Source: Coriobacteriaceae bacterium
GTDB lineage: Bacteria; Actinomycetota; Coriobacteriia; Coriobacteriales; Coriobacteriaceae
Assembly: GCA_902363125.1 (NCBI GenBank)
Contig: CABIZD010000017.1
Location: forward strand, 1 to 38,540
Reading direction: 5' to 3'
Length of the DNA: 38,540 nucleotides
Made by a program: the position numbers and the translations under genes. Below the pieces are notes generated by a model. It saw only the letters and a program-made list of their open reading frames with translations, searched no databases and was not told the DNA's origin. Positions 7,161 through 15,898 of this stretch are shown one piece after another; the stretch's first letter is position 1, and each line of letters starts with the position of its first letter.

Positions 7161-8000
7161 TTATCCGCCCGGGTTGATGTTCGCGTAGAACTCGGCCCCG
7201 TCGTCCAGGCGCAGGATGCCCACGCGGCCGAACTCGGAGCCGGTGGCGGCGGCGCAGTCGATGTCGATGCGATCGGGCACACCAGCAGTGTCCTCGCCGC
7301 CCAAGCGCACGATCTGCCCGCGTCCCGATTCCTCATCGAGCCCCGCCAGACCACCGACCTCGCAATAGCGCCCAAGCGATACCGTGGGCGTGTGACCGCT
7401 CACCACGACCGGGCCCTTGCCCTCGGCAGAAAGCAGCCCGGTCGACGCATCCCAATAGCCATGACGAATCCACAGCAGGTCATCGGACGACTGCACCGCG
7501 AGCATCTGCTGCAGCAGCTCGCGATCGGCACCCACCGCTCCAACGCCATCGGCACAATCGACGCCATGCTCAAGCAAAAACGCGCGCGCCGCCTTCATCT
7601 CGATTCCAGCATGTACCAGCAGATACGGGCGCTCCTCGGTCTCGACCACTGCGTAGAGCGGCAGCGCGGCCATCCATCGCACGAGCTCCTCGTATGCCTC
7701 AAATTCCATGTCGTTGAGCTGCTCGCGCGTCGTCCAACCACCGTTGATATCCCAGGTCTCGGCATCGAGCGGATCCTGGCCAATGATGGCATCGAGCATG
7801 ATCTGCTCGTGATTACCCTTGAGCACGTGGGCGTTGGGCAGCGAGCGCACGAGCTTAATAACGCCGACCGGATCGGGCCCGCGATCGATCATGTCGCCCA
7901 GCACGTACAGCGTGTCGTCGGACGTCAACGAGATCTTAGACAGGGCTTCGTCAAGCGCACGCACGTGCCCGTGAGCATCAGATGTCACATAGATCGCCAT
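7161..8000 (-). CDS. Calcineurin-like metallophosphoesterase (PPP-type phosphatase)
   Basis: 279 residues. The complete two-metal signature is present: D8-A-H10 (TSDAHGH), GDMIDRGPD (35-43), GNHE (62-65), then VHAG and SGHTP supplying the later histidines. This is the pattern of bacterial PPP-family serine/threonine phosphatases and of ApaH/PrpE-like enzymes. Substrates range from phosphoproteins to diadenosine tetraphosphate and cannot be chosen from the sequence. The start is ATG at 8000 with AAGGAGAGG upstream. It is divergent from the antiporter gene across 253 bp. Confidence 0.85.
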   Translation of the reverse strand: MAIYVTSDAHGHVRALDEALSKISLTSDDTLYVLGDMIDRGPDPVGVIKLVRSLPNAHVLKGNHEQIMLDAIIGQDPLDAETWDINGGWTTREQLNDMEFEAYEELVRWMAALPLYAVVETEERPYLLVHAGIEMKAARAFLLEHGVDCADGVGAVGADRELLQQMLAVQSSDDLLWIRHGYWDASTGLLSAEGKGPVVVSGHTPTVSLGRYCEVGGLAGLDEESGRGQIVRLGGEDTAGVPDRIDIDCAAATGSEFGRVGILRLDDGAEFYANINPGG

Positions 8001-8047
8001 GGTACGCCTCTCCTTGCATTGCGGCCGAAGCCCGGCGCCGCAACTAA

Positions 8048-8084
8048 AACTTCAAGTTGAACTTAAACGTTACCCATTGTACTC
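8048..8084 (+). promoter_or_regulatory. Candidate promoter and inverted repeats upstream of the antiporter
   Basis: Overlapping repeats AACTTcAAGTT (8048-8058) and AAGTTgAACTT (8054-8064) surround a -35-like TTGAAC (8057-8062). TGTACT (8079-8084) follows at 16 bp and could be the -10 box. The 170-base leader that results shows no riboswitch consensus that I recognise. Confidence 0.3.
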
Positions 8085-8253
8085 CGTTGCAATAAAGCTG
8101 GAAAGGGTTTCCGAGCAGAGGCAAAGACGGCAGCCGTCTATGACGATATCGCGCACGCCCGCAATCCAACCCCATAAACCCACCATCTTTGGGTACAAAT
8201 AACCGCAGGCAACTGACCGTGCCACGCCAACCAACCAGGAGCGGACACCATCC

Positions 8254-9855
8254 ATGAACCAGATCCTTCTCTTTATCGGCCTCGTCATCATTCTGTGTCT
8301 GACCATCAAACCCGTCGGCAAAAAGCTCCCCTTCCCCACCCTGCTCATCTTTATCGCGCTCGGCATGCTGTTGGGCGTCAACGGCCCGGCGCATATCGAC
8401 TTTAGCGACTATGCGCTCACCGAAACCGTCTGCAGCACGGCGCTGCTGTTCATCATGTTCTACGGCGGCTTTAACACCAATATCGACCGTGCCAAACCCG
8501 TCGCTGTGCCGGCGGTGCTGCTGAGCACGCTCGGCGTCGTCATCACTGCCGGCATCACCGGCGTGTTCGCCCACTTCGCGCTGGGGTTCGACTGGATCGA
8601 CGGCCTGCTGTTGGGATCGGTCGTGGCGTCCACCGACGCGGCCAGCGTCTTTAGCGTTCTGCGCGAGCACAGCCTGTCGCTGAGGGGCGGCACCGACTCG
8701 CTGCTCGAGGTCGAATCGGGCTCCAACGATCCCGTCGCCTATATGCTCACCGCCGTGCTCGCCACACTCGCGGCCGGCGGCGACATCAACATTCCCGCAC
8801 TGCTGGCCAAGCAGATTATCTTGGGCGTGGGCCTGGGCCTCGCCATCGGCTGGGCGGCGGGCCGCCTGATTGAACGCGCGCACGCAACGGCCGAGGGCGC
8901 GCAGACCATCTTTTTGTTCGCCGTGGCCATCGTCGCCTACGCGCTGCCGAGCTACCTGGGCGGCAACGGATTTTTGGCCGTGTACCTGGCCGGCATTGTG
9001 CTGGGTGCGAGCGACATCACCGGCAAGGTCGAGATGGCGCACTTCTTCGATACCCTCACCGAGATGGCCGAGATGACGATCTTCTTCTTGCTCGGCCTGC
9101 TCGTAACGCCCGCACGCCTGCCGCAGATGCTGCTGCCGAGCCTGGCACTCATGGCGTTTATGCTCTTTGTGAGCCGCCCCATCGCCGTCGGCGTGCTCCT
9201 AGCGCCCTTTAAGACGAACCCTCGCCAGGTTGCGCTCGTAAGCTGGGCGGGTCTGCGCGGAGTAGCTTCGGTCGTCTTTGGTCTCTTTGCCGTGGTTGCC
9301 GGCGTTCCTGGCGGACACGACCTATTTGACCTGGTGTTTGTGATTGCCGTGTCGAGCATTGTGGTGCAAGGCTCGCTGCTGCCGGCGGTGGCGAAGAAGC
9401 TCGATATGATCGATGAGACCGGCGACGTGCGCCGCACCTTTAACGACTACCGCGACGAGGACGGCATGTCGTTTGTAAAGCTCAAGGTGGGCGCTGGACA
9501 TCCGTTTGCCGGACGCTCGCTCGCGGACATTGGCAGCGCTACAGATATGCTCGTGGTCCTGGTACTGCGCGACGGGGCGCACCCGGTGCTGCCCAACGGC
9601 GATACCGTGATCCAGGAAGGCGATCTACTGGTGATGGCCGCCCCAACATTCGAAGAGCGTGCCGAGGTTACACTGCGCGAGGTCACCGTGACCCCCCACG
9701 GTCGCCTGGCCGGTCAGCGCCTGCGCGACGTGCCGCAAGGCAAGCATCCGTTTATTGTGGTGATGCTCAAGCGCGAAGGCCAGACGATCATCCCCGATGG
9801 CGACACCCTCATATACGCCGGCGACGAAGCCGTCATCGCCACACTGGCGTCGTAG
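8254..9855 (+). CDS. CPA1-family K+(Na+)/H+ antiporter with C-terminal TrkA_C domains
   Basis: 533 residues. About 12 membrane helices fill residues 1-390 and carry the CPA1 ion-path motifs ASTDAASVFSVLR (about 125-137) and ESGSNDPVAYMLT (about 154-166, the ND pair). The cytoplasmic tail has two TrkA_C-type domains (about 407-466 and 475-533), each with a GDxxxxGD-like turn (NGDTVIQEGD, DGDTLIYAGD). This matches the NhaP2/CvrA group, which expels K+ or Na+ in exchange for protons for volume and pH control; TrkA_C domains in related proteins bind nucleotides such as c-di-AMP. The start is ATG at 8254, with AGGAG about 13 bases upstream, which is a little far. Confidence 0.88.
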   Translation: MNQILLFIGLVIILCLTIKPVGKKLPFPTLLIFIALGMLLGVNGPAHIDFSDYALTETVCSTALLFIMFYGGFNTNIDRAKPVAVPAVLLSTLGVVITAGITGVFAHFALGFDWIDGLLLGSVVASTDAASVFSVLREHSLSLRGGTDSLLEVESGSNDPVAYMLTAVLATLAAGGDINIPALLAKQIILGVGLGLAIGWAAGRLIERAHATAEGAQTIFLFAVAIVAYALPSYLGGNGFLAVYLAGIVLGASDITGKVEMAHFFDTLTEMAEMTIFFLLGLLVTPARLPQMLLPSLALMAFMLFVSRPIAVGVLLAPFKTNPRQVALVSWAGLRGVASVVFGLFAVVAGVPGGHDLFDLVFVIAVSSIVVQGSLLPAVAKKLDMIDETGDVRRTFNDYRDEDGMSFVKLKVGAGHPFAGRSLADIGSATDMLVVLVLRDGAHPVLPNGDTVIQEGDLLVMAAPTFEERAEVTLREVTVTPHGRLAGQRLRDVPQGKHPFIVVMLKREGQTIIPDGDTLIYAGDEAVIATLAS

Positions 9856-9872
9856 TGACCAGGAGGTAGCTA

Positions 9873-9947
9873 ATTTGCGGCGAAGAGATCAAGCGCCTAG
9901 AGAACCTCATGCCTTCGCTCGCAGATTCGGATTTGCCCGAGGAGTAA
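9873..9947 (+). CDS. Possible 24-residue micro-ORF or gene remnant
   Basis: A perfect AGGAGG at 9861-9866 is not followed by ATG. The only reading frame with native-looking codons begins ATT at 9873 and reads CGEEIKRLENLMPSLADSDL then PEE before TAA at 9945. ATT starts are rare. The acidic helical peptide may be real, or the tail of a lost gene. It lies 17 bp after the antiporter. Confidence 0.2.
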   Translation: MCGEEIKRLENLMPSLADSDLPEE

Positions 9948-10081
9948 AGCACCCCTCCCCCATGTAACCATCCTGTAAATCATAGCAGCGCACTCGAGTT
10001 TTACCGTGATGCGGTCGCACCTGGCGCTCCACTGTGCTAAAGTATCCCGAACGTTCAAACGACTACGAGGGGGACTAGAAG

Positions 10082-11206
10082 ATGGCACGTGTGCACAACT
10101 TCTCAGCTGGCCCGGCCGCACTGCCTACAAGCGTGCTCGCCGAGATCGCCGACGAGATGATGGACTACCGCGGTTGCGGCATGTCCGTGCTCGAGATGAG
10201 CCATCGATCTAGCATGTACCAGCAGATCATCGACGACGCCGAGGCAACCCTGCGTCGCCTGCTGAGCATCCCCGACAATTACCGCGTCCTGTTTTTGCAG
10301 GGCGGCGCCACGCTGCAGTTTGCGGGCATCCCCATGAACCTCATGCGCCGCGGCCGCGCCGGCTACATCGTGACCGGCAACTTTGCCAACAAGGCATACA
10401 AAGAAGCCGCCAAGTACGGCGAGGCCGTGCTGCTCGCGAGCTCCGAGGACACCAACTTCGACCGCATTCCCAACATGGCCGACATCAACGCGCGCATTGC
10501 CGACGAGGCTGCGGGCGACGGGCTCGACTACGTCTACATCTGCCAGAACAACACCATCTTTGGCACCATGTACCACGAGCTGCCCAACTGCGGCGACGTG
10601 CCGCTGGTCGCCGATGTCTCGAGCTGTTTTCTGTCGCAGCCGCTCGACGTCGAGCGCTACGGCCTCATCTACGCCGGCGCGCAGAAAAACGCTGGTGCCG
10701 CGGGCGTGACCGTGGTCATCGTGCGCGACGACCTCATCGCCGACGGCCCCGCCTTTGCGCAGACGCCGCAGTACATGGACCTTAAGACCCAGGCCGCCAA
10801 GGGCTCCATGCTCAACACGCCTAACACCTTTGGCATCTACGTGTGCGGCAAGGTGTTCCATTGGGTCGAGGAGACCGGCGGACTTGCCGCCATGGCCGAG
10901 CGCAACTGGGCCAAGGCCAACCTGCTCTATGAGCTGCTCGAGCACAGCGAGCTGTTCCATAGCACTACGCAGGCCGACAGCCGCTCCATCGCCAACGTCA
11001 CCTTCCGCACCGGCGACGCCGAACTCGACGCGGCCTTTGTCGCAGGCGCGGCCAAGCACCAGATTCAAAACGTCAAGGGCCATCGCCTGGTGGGCGGTAT
11101 GCGCGCCAGCGTCTACAACGCCGTAACCATGGAAGACGTGCAGGCACTGGCCTCGTACATGAAGGACTTCGAAGCGCAGCATAGTTTGAGTCCGCGATCT
11201 AACTAG
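10082..11206 (+). CDS. serC: Phosphoserine aminotransferase
   Basis: Class V PLP aminotransferase converting 3-phosphohydroxypyruvate and glutamate to O-phosphoserine, step two of serine synthesis. 374 residues, close to the family's 360-370. The N-terminal NFSAGPAALP, the LFLQGGATLQF cofactor region (about 71-81), VADVSS with the PLP-binding Asp (about 178) and YAGAQKNAGAAG with the Schiff-base Lys (about 202) are all visible. The start is ATG at 10082 behind AGGGGG. It is followed after 70 bp by serA, with no terminator between them, so the two form an operon. SerB, the final phosphatase, is not adjacent. Confidence 0.95.
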   Translation: MARVHNFSAGPAALPTSVLAEIADEMMDYRGCGMSVLEMSHRSSMYQQIIDDAEATLRRLLSIPDNYRVLFLQGGATLQFAGIPMNLMRRGRAGYIVTGNFANKAYKEAAKYGEAVLLASSEDTNFDRIPNMADINARIADEAAGDGLDYVYICQNNTIFGTMYHELPNCGDVPLVADVSSCFLSQPLDVERYGLIYAGAQKNAGAAGVTVVIVRDDLIADGPAFAQTPQYMDLKTQAAKGSMLNTPNTFGIYVCGKVFHWVEETGGLAAMAERNWAKANLLYELLEHSELFHSTTQADSRSIANVTFRTGDAELDAAFVAGAAKHQIQNVKGHRLVGGMRASVYNAVTMEDVQALASYMKDFEAQHSLSPRSN

Positions 11207-11276
11207 CCCGCAACGCGCGGGCCGACCAGCCACTTCAAACCACCTGTTTAAACCAAACCTGCTAAGGAGTTTTTCC

Positions 11277-12440
11277 ATGCGTAAGATTAAGACCATCGAC
11301 GACATCACCAAGGACGGCAAAGTCGAGTTTGGCGAGGGCTACGAATTTGTGAGCACCGCCGAAGAGGCCGACGCCATCCTGATGCGCTCGACCGACCTGC
11401 ACGGCTACGAGCTGCCCGAGGGCATCCGCGCCATCGCCCGCTGCGGCGCCGGCGTCAACAACATCCCCGTCGAGGAGTACGCCAAGAAGGGCGTCGTCGT
11501 CTTTAACTCCCCCGGCGCTAACAGCAACGCCGTTAAGGAGCTCGTCCTAGGCATGCTGGTGCTCTCGAGCCGCGGCGTGGTGCAATCGATGAACTGGGTG
11601 CGCGACAACGCCGACGACCCCGAGATTCAGGTCGATGCCGAAAAGGCCAAGAAGGCCTTTGTGGGCCGCGAGCTTAAAGGCAAGCGCATCGGCGTCATCG
11701 GCCTGGGCAACGTAGGTTCCAAGGTCGCCAACGCCTGCGTCGACCTGGGCATGGACGTTTACGGCTACGACCCGTTCATTTCCGTCGAGCACGCGTGGGT
11801 GCTGAGCCGCGAGGTGCAGCGCGTGGGCACGCTCGAAGATCTCTGCCGCGGCTGTGATTACCTCACGGTGCACGTGCCCAGCAAGGCCGACACCATCGGC
11901 ATGATCAGCACCGAGCAGATCAACCTGCTGGCCCCGGACGCCGTGCTGATCAACTACGCACGCGAGACCATCATTGACGAGGACGCCGTCGACGCCGCCC
12001 TGCGTGCAGGCAAGCTCAGCTGGTTTAGCTGCGACTTTGCCACGCCCAAAACCGTCAAGATGCCCAATACGTTTATCACCACGCACTCGGGCGCAGGCAC
12101 CGGCGAGGCCGAGGCCAACTGCGCCGACATGGCCATCAGCGAGCTCAAGGATTACCTGGAGAACGGCAACATCGCACACAGCGTCAACTACCCCGCCTGC
12201 AGCATGGGCAAGGCGCGCGCCGCAAGCCGCATCGCCTGCCTGCACGCCAACGTGCCCAACATGATCGGCCAGATCACGGCAATCCTTGCCAAGGACAACG
12301 CCAACGTGCAGCGCATGACCAACGAGTCCGCCGGCGAGAACGCCTACACCATGTTCGACACCGACGAGCACCTTGACACCAGTACCATCGAAGCACTCAA
12401 GCAGATTCCCTCGATGTATCGCGTGCGCGTGATCAAATAG
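11277..12440 (+). CDS. serA: D-3-phosphoglycerate dehydrogenase, short ACT-domain type
   Basis: Oxidises 3-phosphoglycerate to 3-phosphohydroxypyruvate with NAD+, the committed step of serine synthesis. 387 residues. The NAD site is GVIGLGNVGSKVA (about 139-151), the catalytic Arg lies in NYARETIID (R229) and the catalytic His in TTHSGAGTGEAE (H270). A C-terminal ACT domain (about 317-387) probably senses serine. The usual catalytic Glu motif (DVFxxEP) is replaced by CDFATPK, and the ARGG and HLGAST signatures are altered; I recall a related Firmicute subgroup that also lacks the canonical Glu. The start is ATG at 11277 with AAGGAG upstream. A strong terminator follows. Confidence 0.92.
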   Translation: MRKIKTIDDITKDGKVEFGEGYEFVSTAEEADAILMRSTDLHGYELPEGIRAIARCGAGVNNIPVEEYAKKGVVVFNSPGANSNAVKELVLGMLVLSSRGVVQSMNWVRDNADDPEIQVDAEKAKKAFVGRELKGKRIGVIGLGNVGSKVANACVDLGMDVYGYDPFISVEHAWVLSREVQRVGTLEDLCRGCDYLTVHVPSKADTIGMISTEQINLLAPDAVLINYARETIIDEDAVDAALRAGKLSWFSCDFATPKTVKMPNTFITTHSGAGTGEAEANCADMAISELKDYLENGNIAHSVNYPACSMGKARAASRIACLHANVPNMIGQITAILAKDNANVQRMTNESAGENAYTMFDTDEHLDTSTIEALKQIPSMYRVRVIK

Positions 12441-12503
12441 CGCCGGCTGATCTGACGGGCAGTTCCCCATGTGGCCCGCCCGTCGCTGACATTGAATGCC
12501 CGC

Positions 12504-12540
12504 GGGGGCGCCTTTCGCACGAGAGGCGCCCCCATTTTGT
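12504..12540 (+). terminator. Rho-independent terminator of serCA
   Basis: GGGGGCGCCT (12504-12513) and AGGCGCCCCC (12524-12533) form a perfect 10-bp stem with a 10-base loop, followed by ATTTTGT. It lies 63 bp after serA. Confidence 0.85.
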
Positions 12541-12616
12541 GAGCGCTCCATTAAATGCACCGAGCCGCTTCTTGGCATACAATCTGTATGTTGACCTAAC
12601 TATCTGTGAGGTGCCT

Positions 12617-13837
12617 ATGGTTGATACAGATTGTGCTTGGCGGCTTACGCAAGGGCTCGTGCGGATCGACAGTTCCGACCCAGGTGCGTATGAGGGCGAG
12701 ATTGAACGCTATATCAAAGCGTTGGTTGAGGAACGGTTGGCGCAGCTGAGCCATCCGGTACTCGATGCCGTGCAGATTGCAGAGCTCGAAGTACTCCCTG
12801 GGCGCCGCGATCTTATGGTCACCGTGCCCGGTTTGAACGACGAGCCACGGCTGGTCTATATCTGCCATATGGACACCGTCACCTTGGGTGATGGCTGGGA
12901 CGCGGACATTGCGCCGCTCGGGGCGGTCGTGCGCGACGGCAAGCTCTACGGCCGCGGTGCCTGCGATATGAAGAGTGGCCTGGCCTGCGCCATTGCCGCA
13001 CTGGTCCATACGCTCGAGCGCGTGGCGGCGGATGGCGCGCTGCCCCGCCGCGGCTTTTCACTCATCTGCTCGGTCGACGAGGAAGACTTTATGCGAGGCT
13101 CCGAGGCAGCCATCGATGCCGGCTGGGTCGGTTCGCGCGAATGGGTGCTGGACACCGAGCCCACCGACGGACAGATCCAGGTGGCGCACAAGGGGCGTAC
13201 GTGGTTCGAGATTGAAATGGCTGGCGTGACGGCGCATGCGAGCCAGCCGTGGAAGGGCGCGGATGCCGTCGCCGCCATGGCCGAGGTCGTGTGTTCGCTC
13301 CGTCGCGCGTTTGTGGCGCTGCCCGCGCACGATGAGCTGGGGTCTTCGACCATCACGTTTGGCCAAATCGAGGGCGGATATCGCCCCTATGTCGTGCCCG
13401 ACCGCGCCAAGGTCTGGGTCGATATGCGCCTGACTCCGCCGACTGATACGGCCGTCGCGAAGCGCATGGTAGAGCAGGCCATCGCCAGCGCCGAAGCCGC
13501 CGTTCCCGGTTGCCACGGCAGCTACGTCGTGACGGGCGACCGCCCCGCCATCGAGCGCGACCCAAACTCTCCCCTTCTAGCAGTGCTCAAGCGTGCCGCC
13601 GATGACGTGACGGGCGCGGACACGACCGTCGGCTTCTTTACCGGCTACACCGACACCGCCGTCATTGCCGGCAAGACAGGTAACCGCAATTGCATGAGCT
13701 ACGGTCCCGGGTCGCTCGCGCTCGCGCACAAGCCCAACGAATATGTGCCCCACGCCGATATCGTTCGTTGTCAGCAGGTGCTAATCGCGCTCGCCGATAA
13801 CGTGCTCTGGGACGAGAGCTGCCAAGTTGGGGCATAA
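12617..13837 (+). CDS. M20 family metallopeptidase (ArgE/DapE-like)
   Basis: 406 residues. The two-zinc M20 site is complete: CHMDT (H84, D86), GRGACDMKSG (D117), VDEED (E155 general base, E156), DTEPTD (D179) and the C-terminal HKPNEYV (H371). A lid/dimerisation domain lies between about 185 and 300. Members remove acyl groups or split small peptides; the name DapE or ArgE would be a guess, as no lysine or arginine genes are nearby. The start is ATG at 12617 behind GAGGT; an upstream in-frame GTG at 12539 falls in the serA terminator. A TACAAT -10-like box is at 12578-12583. The DUF1015-like gene follows 39 bp later and is probably cotranscribed. Confidence 0.85.
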   Translation: MVDTDCAWRLTQGLVRIDSSDPGAYEGEIERYIKALVEERLAQLSHPVLDAVQIAELEVLPGRRDLMVTVPGLNDEPRLVYICHMDTVTLGDGWDADIAPLGAVVRDGKLYGRGACDMKSGLACAIAALVHTLERVAADGALPRRGFSLICSVDEEDFMRGSEAAIDAGWVGSREWVLDTEPTDGQIQVAHKGRTWFEIEMAGVTAHASQPWKGADAVAAMAEVVCSLRRAFVALPAHDELGSSTITFGQIEGGYRPYVVPDRAKVWVDMRLTPPTDTAVAKRMVEQAIASAEAAVPGCHGSYVVTGDRPAIERDPNSPLLAVLKRAADDVTGADTTVGFFTGYTDTAVIAGKTGNRNCMSYGPGSLALAHKPNEYVPHADIVRCQQVLIALADNVLWDESCQVGA

Positions 13838-13876
13838 TAAGCCGCGAACAAACCGAATCGTGCGTTAGGACCGCCC

Positions 13877-14557
13877 ATGAAAGCACTTCCCTTTCCCTGC
13901 ATCCGCCCGGCTCAGGACCGCGTGCTCGAGGCGCTGCCTGCAATGGGCAGCATCCTGAGCGGCAACGATGCTCTGCGCGGAGCCATTGCCGATGGCCTGA
14001 TGCTCAAGGACCCGGGTGCGGCGTATTACGTGTACGAATGCTCGGGGGAGCCGGGGCGCGTGACGGGCGTTGTGGCGATCTGCCCGGTTGGTGCGCTGGC
14101 GGGCGGCGACGCGGTTGCCGCCGATACGGCCGCCGCTGCGCGCGCATTCGCCGACCTCAAGGTACAGCCCCGTCCCGTAACGCTCGCCTACGAGGCGTCG
14201 CCCGTCATGGACATCATCCTGGGCGCTGCCAAAGAGGGCGCCTCGCTCTACGCCGTCACCGACCCCGCGGGCATTACGCACCGCGTGTGGGAGGTCAAGC
14301 GCGAGGACGCCGTCGGCGCCATCCGTGCCATGCTCGACCAGGCGCCGGAGCCGGCACTGGCCGACGACCCTGCCTACGCTGCCGCACTAGTCGAGGCATC
14401 ACAGCTCCTGGCCGACGATGCCCATGCTGCCGGCACCTACACGGGCAAAGAGCCGTTCAACTTTGCTGTAGCCGCACTGTTCCCCGCCGCGCAGATCGCC
14501 GGCGCCGCGCCGCAGGTTCCGACGGGTCTGCTCACGCACCAAGTCGCGCGGTTCTAG
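13877..14557 (+). CDS. Short DUF1015-like protein
   Basis: 226 residues, against roughly 400 for typical DUF1015 proteins, which are often neighbours of serA. The matching landmarks in order are the N-terminal FPCIRPAQ, YYVYECSGEPGRVTGVVAIC, the PVTLAYEASPVMDIIL and ITHRVWEV segments, and EPFNFAVAALFPAAQI near the end. The conserved ADGHHR motif expected between the last two is absent (ALADDPAYAAALVEA stands there), and the protein stops where the family normally continues. No frameshift was seen, so this looks like a natural reduced form. Function is unknown. The assignment is from memory of the family pattern. Confidence 0.6.
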   Translation: MKALPFPCIRPAQDRVLEALPAMGSILSGNDALRGAIADGLMLKDPGAAYYVYECSGEPGRVTGVVAICPVGALAGGDAVAADTAAAARAFADLKVQPRPVTLAYEASPVMDIILGAAKEGASLYAVTDPAGITHRVWEVKREDAVGAIRAMLDQAPEPALADDPAYAAALVEASQLLADDAHAAGTYTGKEPFNFAVAALFPAAQIAGAAPQVPTGLLTHQVARF

Positions 14558-14602
14558 CAAGACCAGACCGCGCAGCACAAAAATCGGCAGCTCAACAAAC
14601 AG

Positions 14603-14643
14603 GGGGCGGAGATGCAGCAGGTACATGCATCTCCGCCCCTTTT
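14603..14643 (+). terminator. Strong rho-independent terminator
   Basis: A perfect 14-bp stem (14603-14616 with 14626-14639, GGGGCGGAGATGCA and its complement) with a 9-base loop is followed by TTTT. It lies between the convergent DUF1015-like and histidine phosphatase genes. Confidence 0.88.
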
Positions 14644-14686
14644 GCGTCGAGAAGTTATGCCGGCGACCCGAGCCGACACGCTCGCG

Positions 14687-15322
14687 TTATCCGCGCTGCG
14701 GACCTGCAGTAGCCACAAGCGGTTCAAGGCCCAGCTCGCGTGCGTAATCCTCCTGCGTAAAAATCTCAATCAGCTCAAACGTGTCGGATTCGTCGTCAAA
14801 CGCAAAGTGCAGCACCGAGCAGTTGCCCGGCACACGGTCGCGCTCGTCTGCCGCCGCGCCCTTCACGTGGTCCATGAACTCCTTGATGGCCGATCCGTGG
14901 CTTACCGCAAGCACGCACGTATGGTCCGGACGCTGCATAAGCTCGGTCAGCGTCGTCACCATGCGGTCGCGCACCTGCATCTGGCCCTCGCCGCCAAACT
15001 GACGATAGAAATCGCGCCACGGGCGCTCGGGCATAAGCATCACGCGCTCGGCCTCAAAGTCGCCAAAGAACCATTCGCGCAGGCCGTCCAGGCGCTCGTA
15101 CGCCAAGCCCGGCCACAAGTTGGCGATAGTCTGCTCGGTGCGATGAAGTGTGGAGGTGTAGGCATGATCGGGCTCAATGCCGCGCGCACGTAAAAACATG
15201 CCGGCACGCGCCGCCTGGTCGCATCCCAACTGCGTAAGCGGCGAGTCACTCCAGCCCTGAATAATGCGCTTGAGATTAAATATCGTCTGTCCATGACGAA
15301 CCAGATACAGGTCTTTATTCAT
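14687..15322 (-). CDS. Histidine phosphatase family protein (phosphoglycerate mutase-like)
   Basis: 211 residues. The phosphohistidine motif is LVRHGQT (7-13, catalytic H10). STLHRTEQT supplies the second Arg, LREWFFGDFE the acidic acid/base residue, and AVSHGSA (about 143-149) the second His. In this superfamily such proteins are cofactor-dependent mutases or, more often when this short, broad phosphatases (GpmB, CobC, PhoE types). The start is ATG at 15322 behind GAAAGGA. It lies 18 bp downstream of a paralogue (15341-15883) and is the second gene of that unit. Confidence 0.85.
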   Translation of the reverse strand: MNKDLYLVRHGQTIFNLKRIIQGWSDSPLTQLGCDQAARAGMFLRARGIEPDHAYTSTLHRTEQTIANLWPGLAYERLDGLREWFFGDFEAERVMLMPERPWRDFYRQFGGEGQMQVRDRMVTTLTELMQRPDHTCVLAVSHGSAIKEFMDHVKGAAADERDRVPGNCSVLHFAFDDESDTFELIEIFTQEDYARELGLEPLVATAGPQRG

Positions 15323-15340
15323 AGGGGGTCCTTTCGTTTG

Positions 15341-15883
15341 TTACCAACCCAAGAGCGAAAACGCCCCGTCGCAATAGCCAAAATGAAGCACGGCACCGTT
15401 GTCGGGTAGCTCTCCCCTGCCAGTCACATACTCAAGAAACTCCTGGCAGGCTGAGCCGTGGGAAACCGCCAGCACGCAGTCGTGCTGCGACCTGGCCATG
15501 ATGCGGGACAGCGCCGCGACCATGCGCGCTCGGAGCTGCACTTCCGACTCGCCGCCAAAGGCCACCGGATAATCGTCCCAGGGCTGCGGCGGCATCTCGC
15601 GATTTGATGTACCCTCCAGCGTGCCCAAATGCCACTCGCGCAGGTCATCGACCAGCTCTATCGAGCGGCCCTCACCAGCAATTAGCTCTGCCGTACACCG
15701 CGCCCGCCCCAACGGAGACGAATACACATGGTCAAAGGTCACGCCGCGGTCCTCGAACGCCGCGCGCGTCGCCAGTGCCTGCTCGCGCCCGCGCGCCGTA
15801 AGCGGCGAATCGTGCCAGCCCTGCAAAATGTTCTGCACATTGAACTCAGTCTGCCCATGCCGCACCAAATACAGATCGGCCAC
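15341..15883 (-). CDS. Histidine phosphatase family protein, paralogue of its neighbour
   Basis: 180 residues. It carries LVRHGQT, QGWHDSPLT, SSPLGRARCTAE, LREWHLGTLEG and AVSHGSA, and aligns over its length with the next gene (shared QGWxDSPLT, LREW, FGGE, CVLAVSHGSA), so the pair is a tandem duplication. The start is taken as GTG at 15883 with GGGGAGG upstream. An open frame continues upstream to a GTG at 15937, but its added residues (NHHKGACPLCGG) are encoded by the family A palindrome and are not part of the protein. The shorter C-terminus lacks the tail of the paralogue. Substrate unknown. Confidence 0.82.
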   Translation of the reverse strand: MADLYLVRHGQTEFNVQNILQGWHDSPLTARGREQALATRAAFEDRGVTFDHVYSSPLGRARCTAELIAGEGRSIELVDDLREWHLGTLEGTSNREMPPQPWDDYPVAFGGESEVQLRARMVAALSRIMARSQHDCVLAVSHGSACQEFLEYVTGRGELPDNGAVLHFGYCDGAFSLLGW

Positions 15884-15898
15884 ATGTCCTCCCCTCGT

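Noticed and set aside
8085..8253. Long antiporter leader considered as a c-di-AMP riboswitch
   Set aside because: I could not find the conserved ydaO/yuaA sequence blocks.
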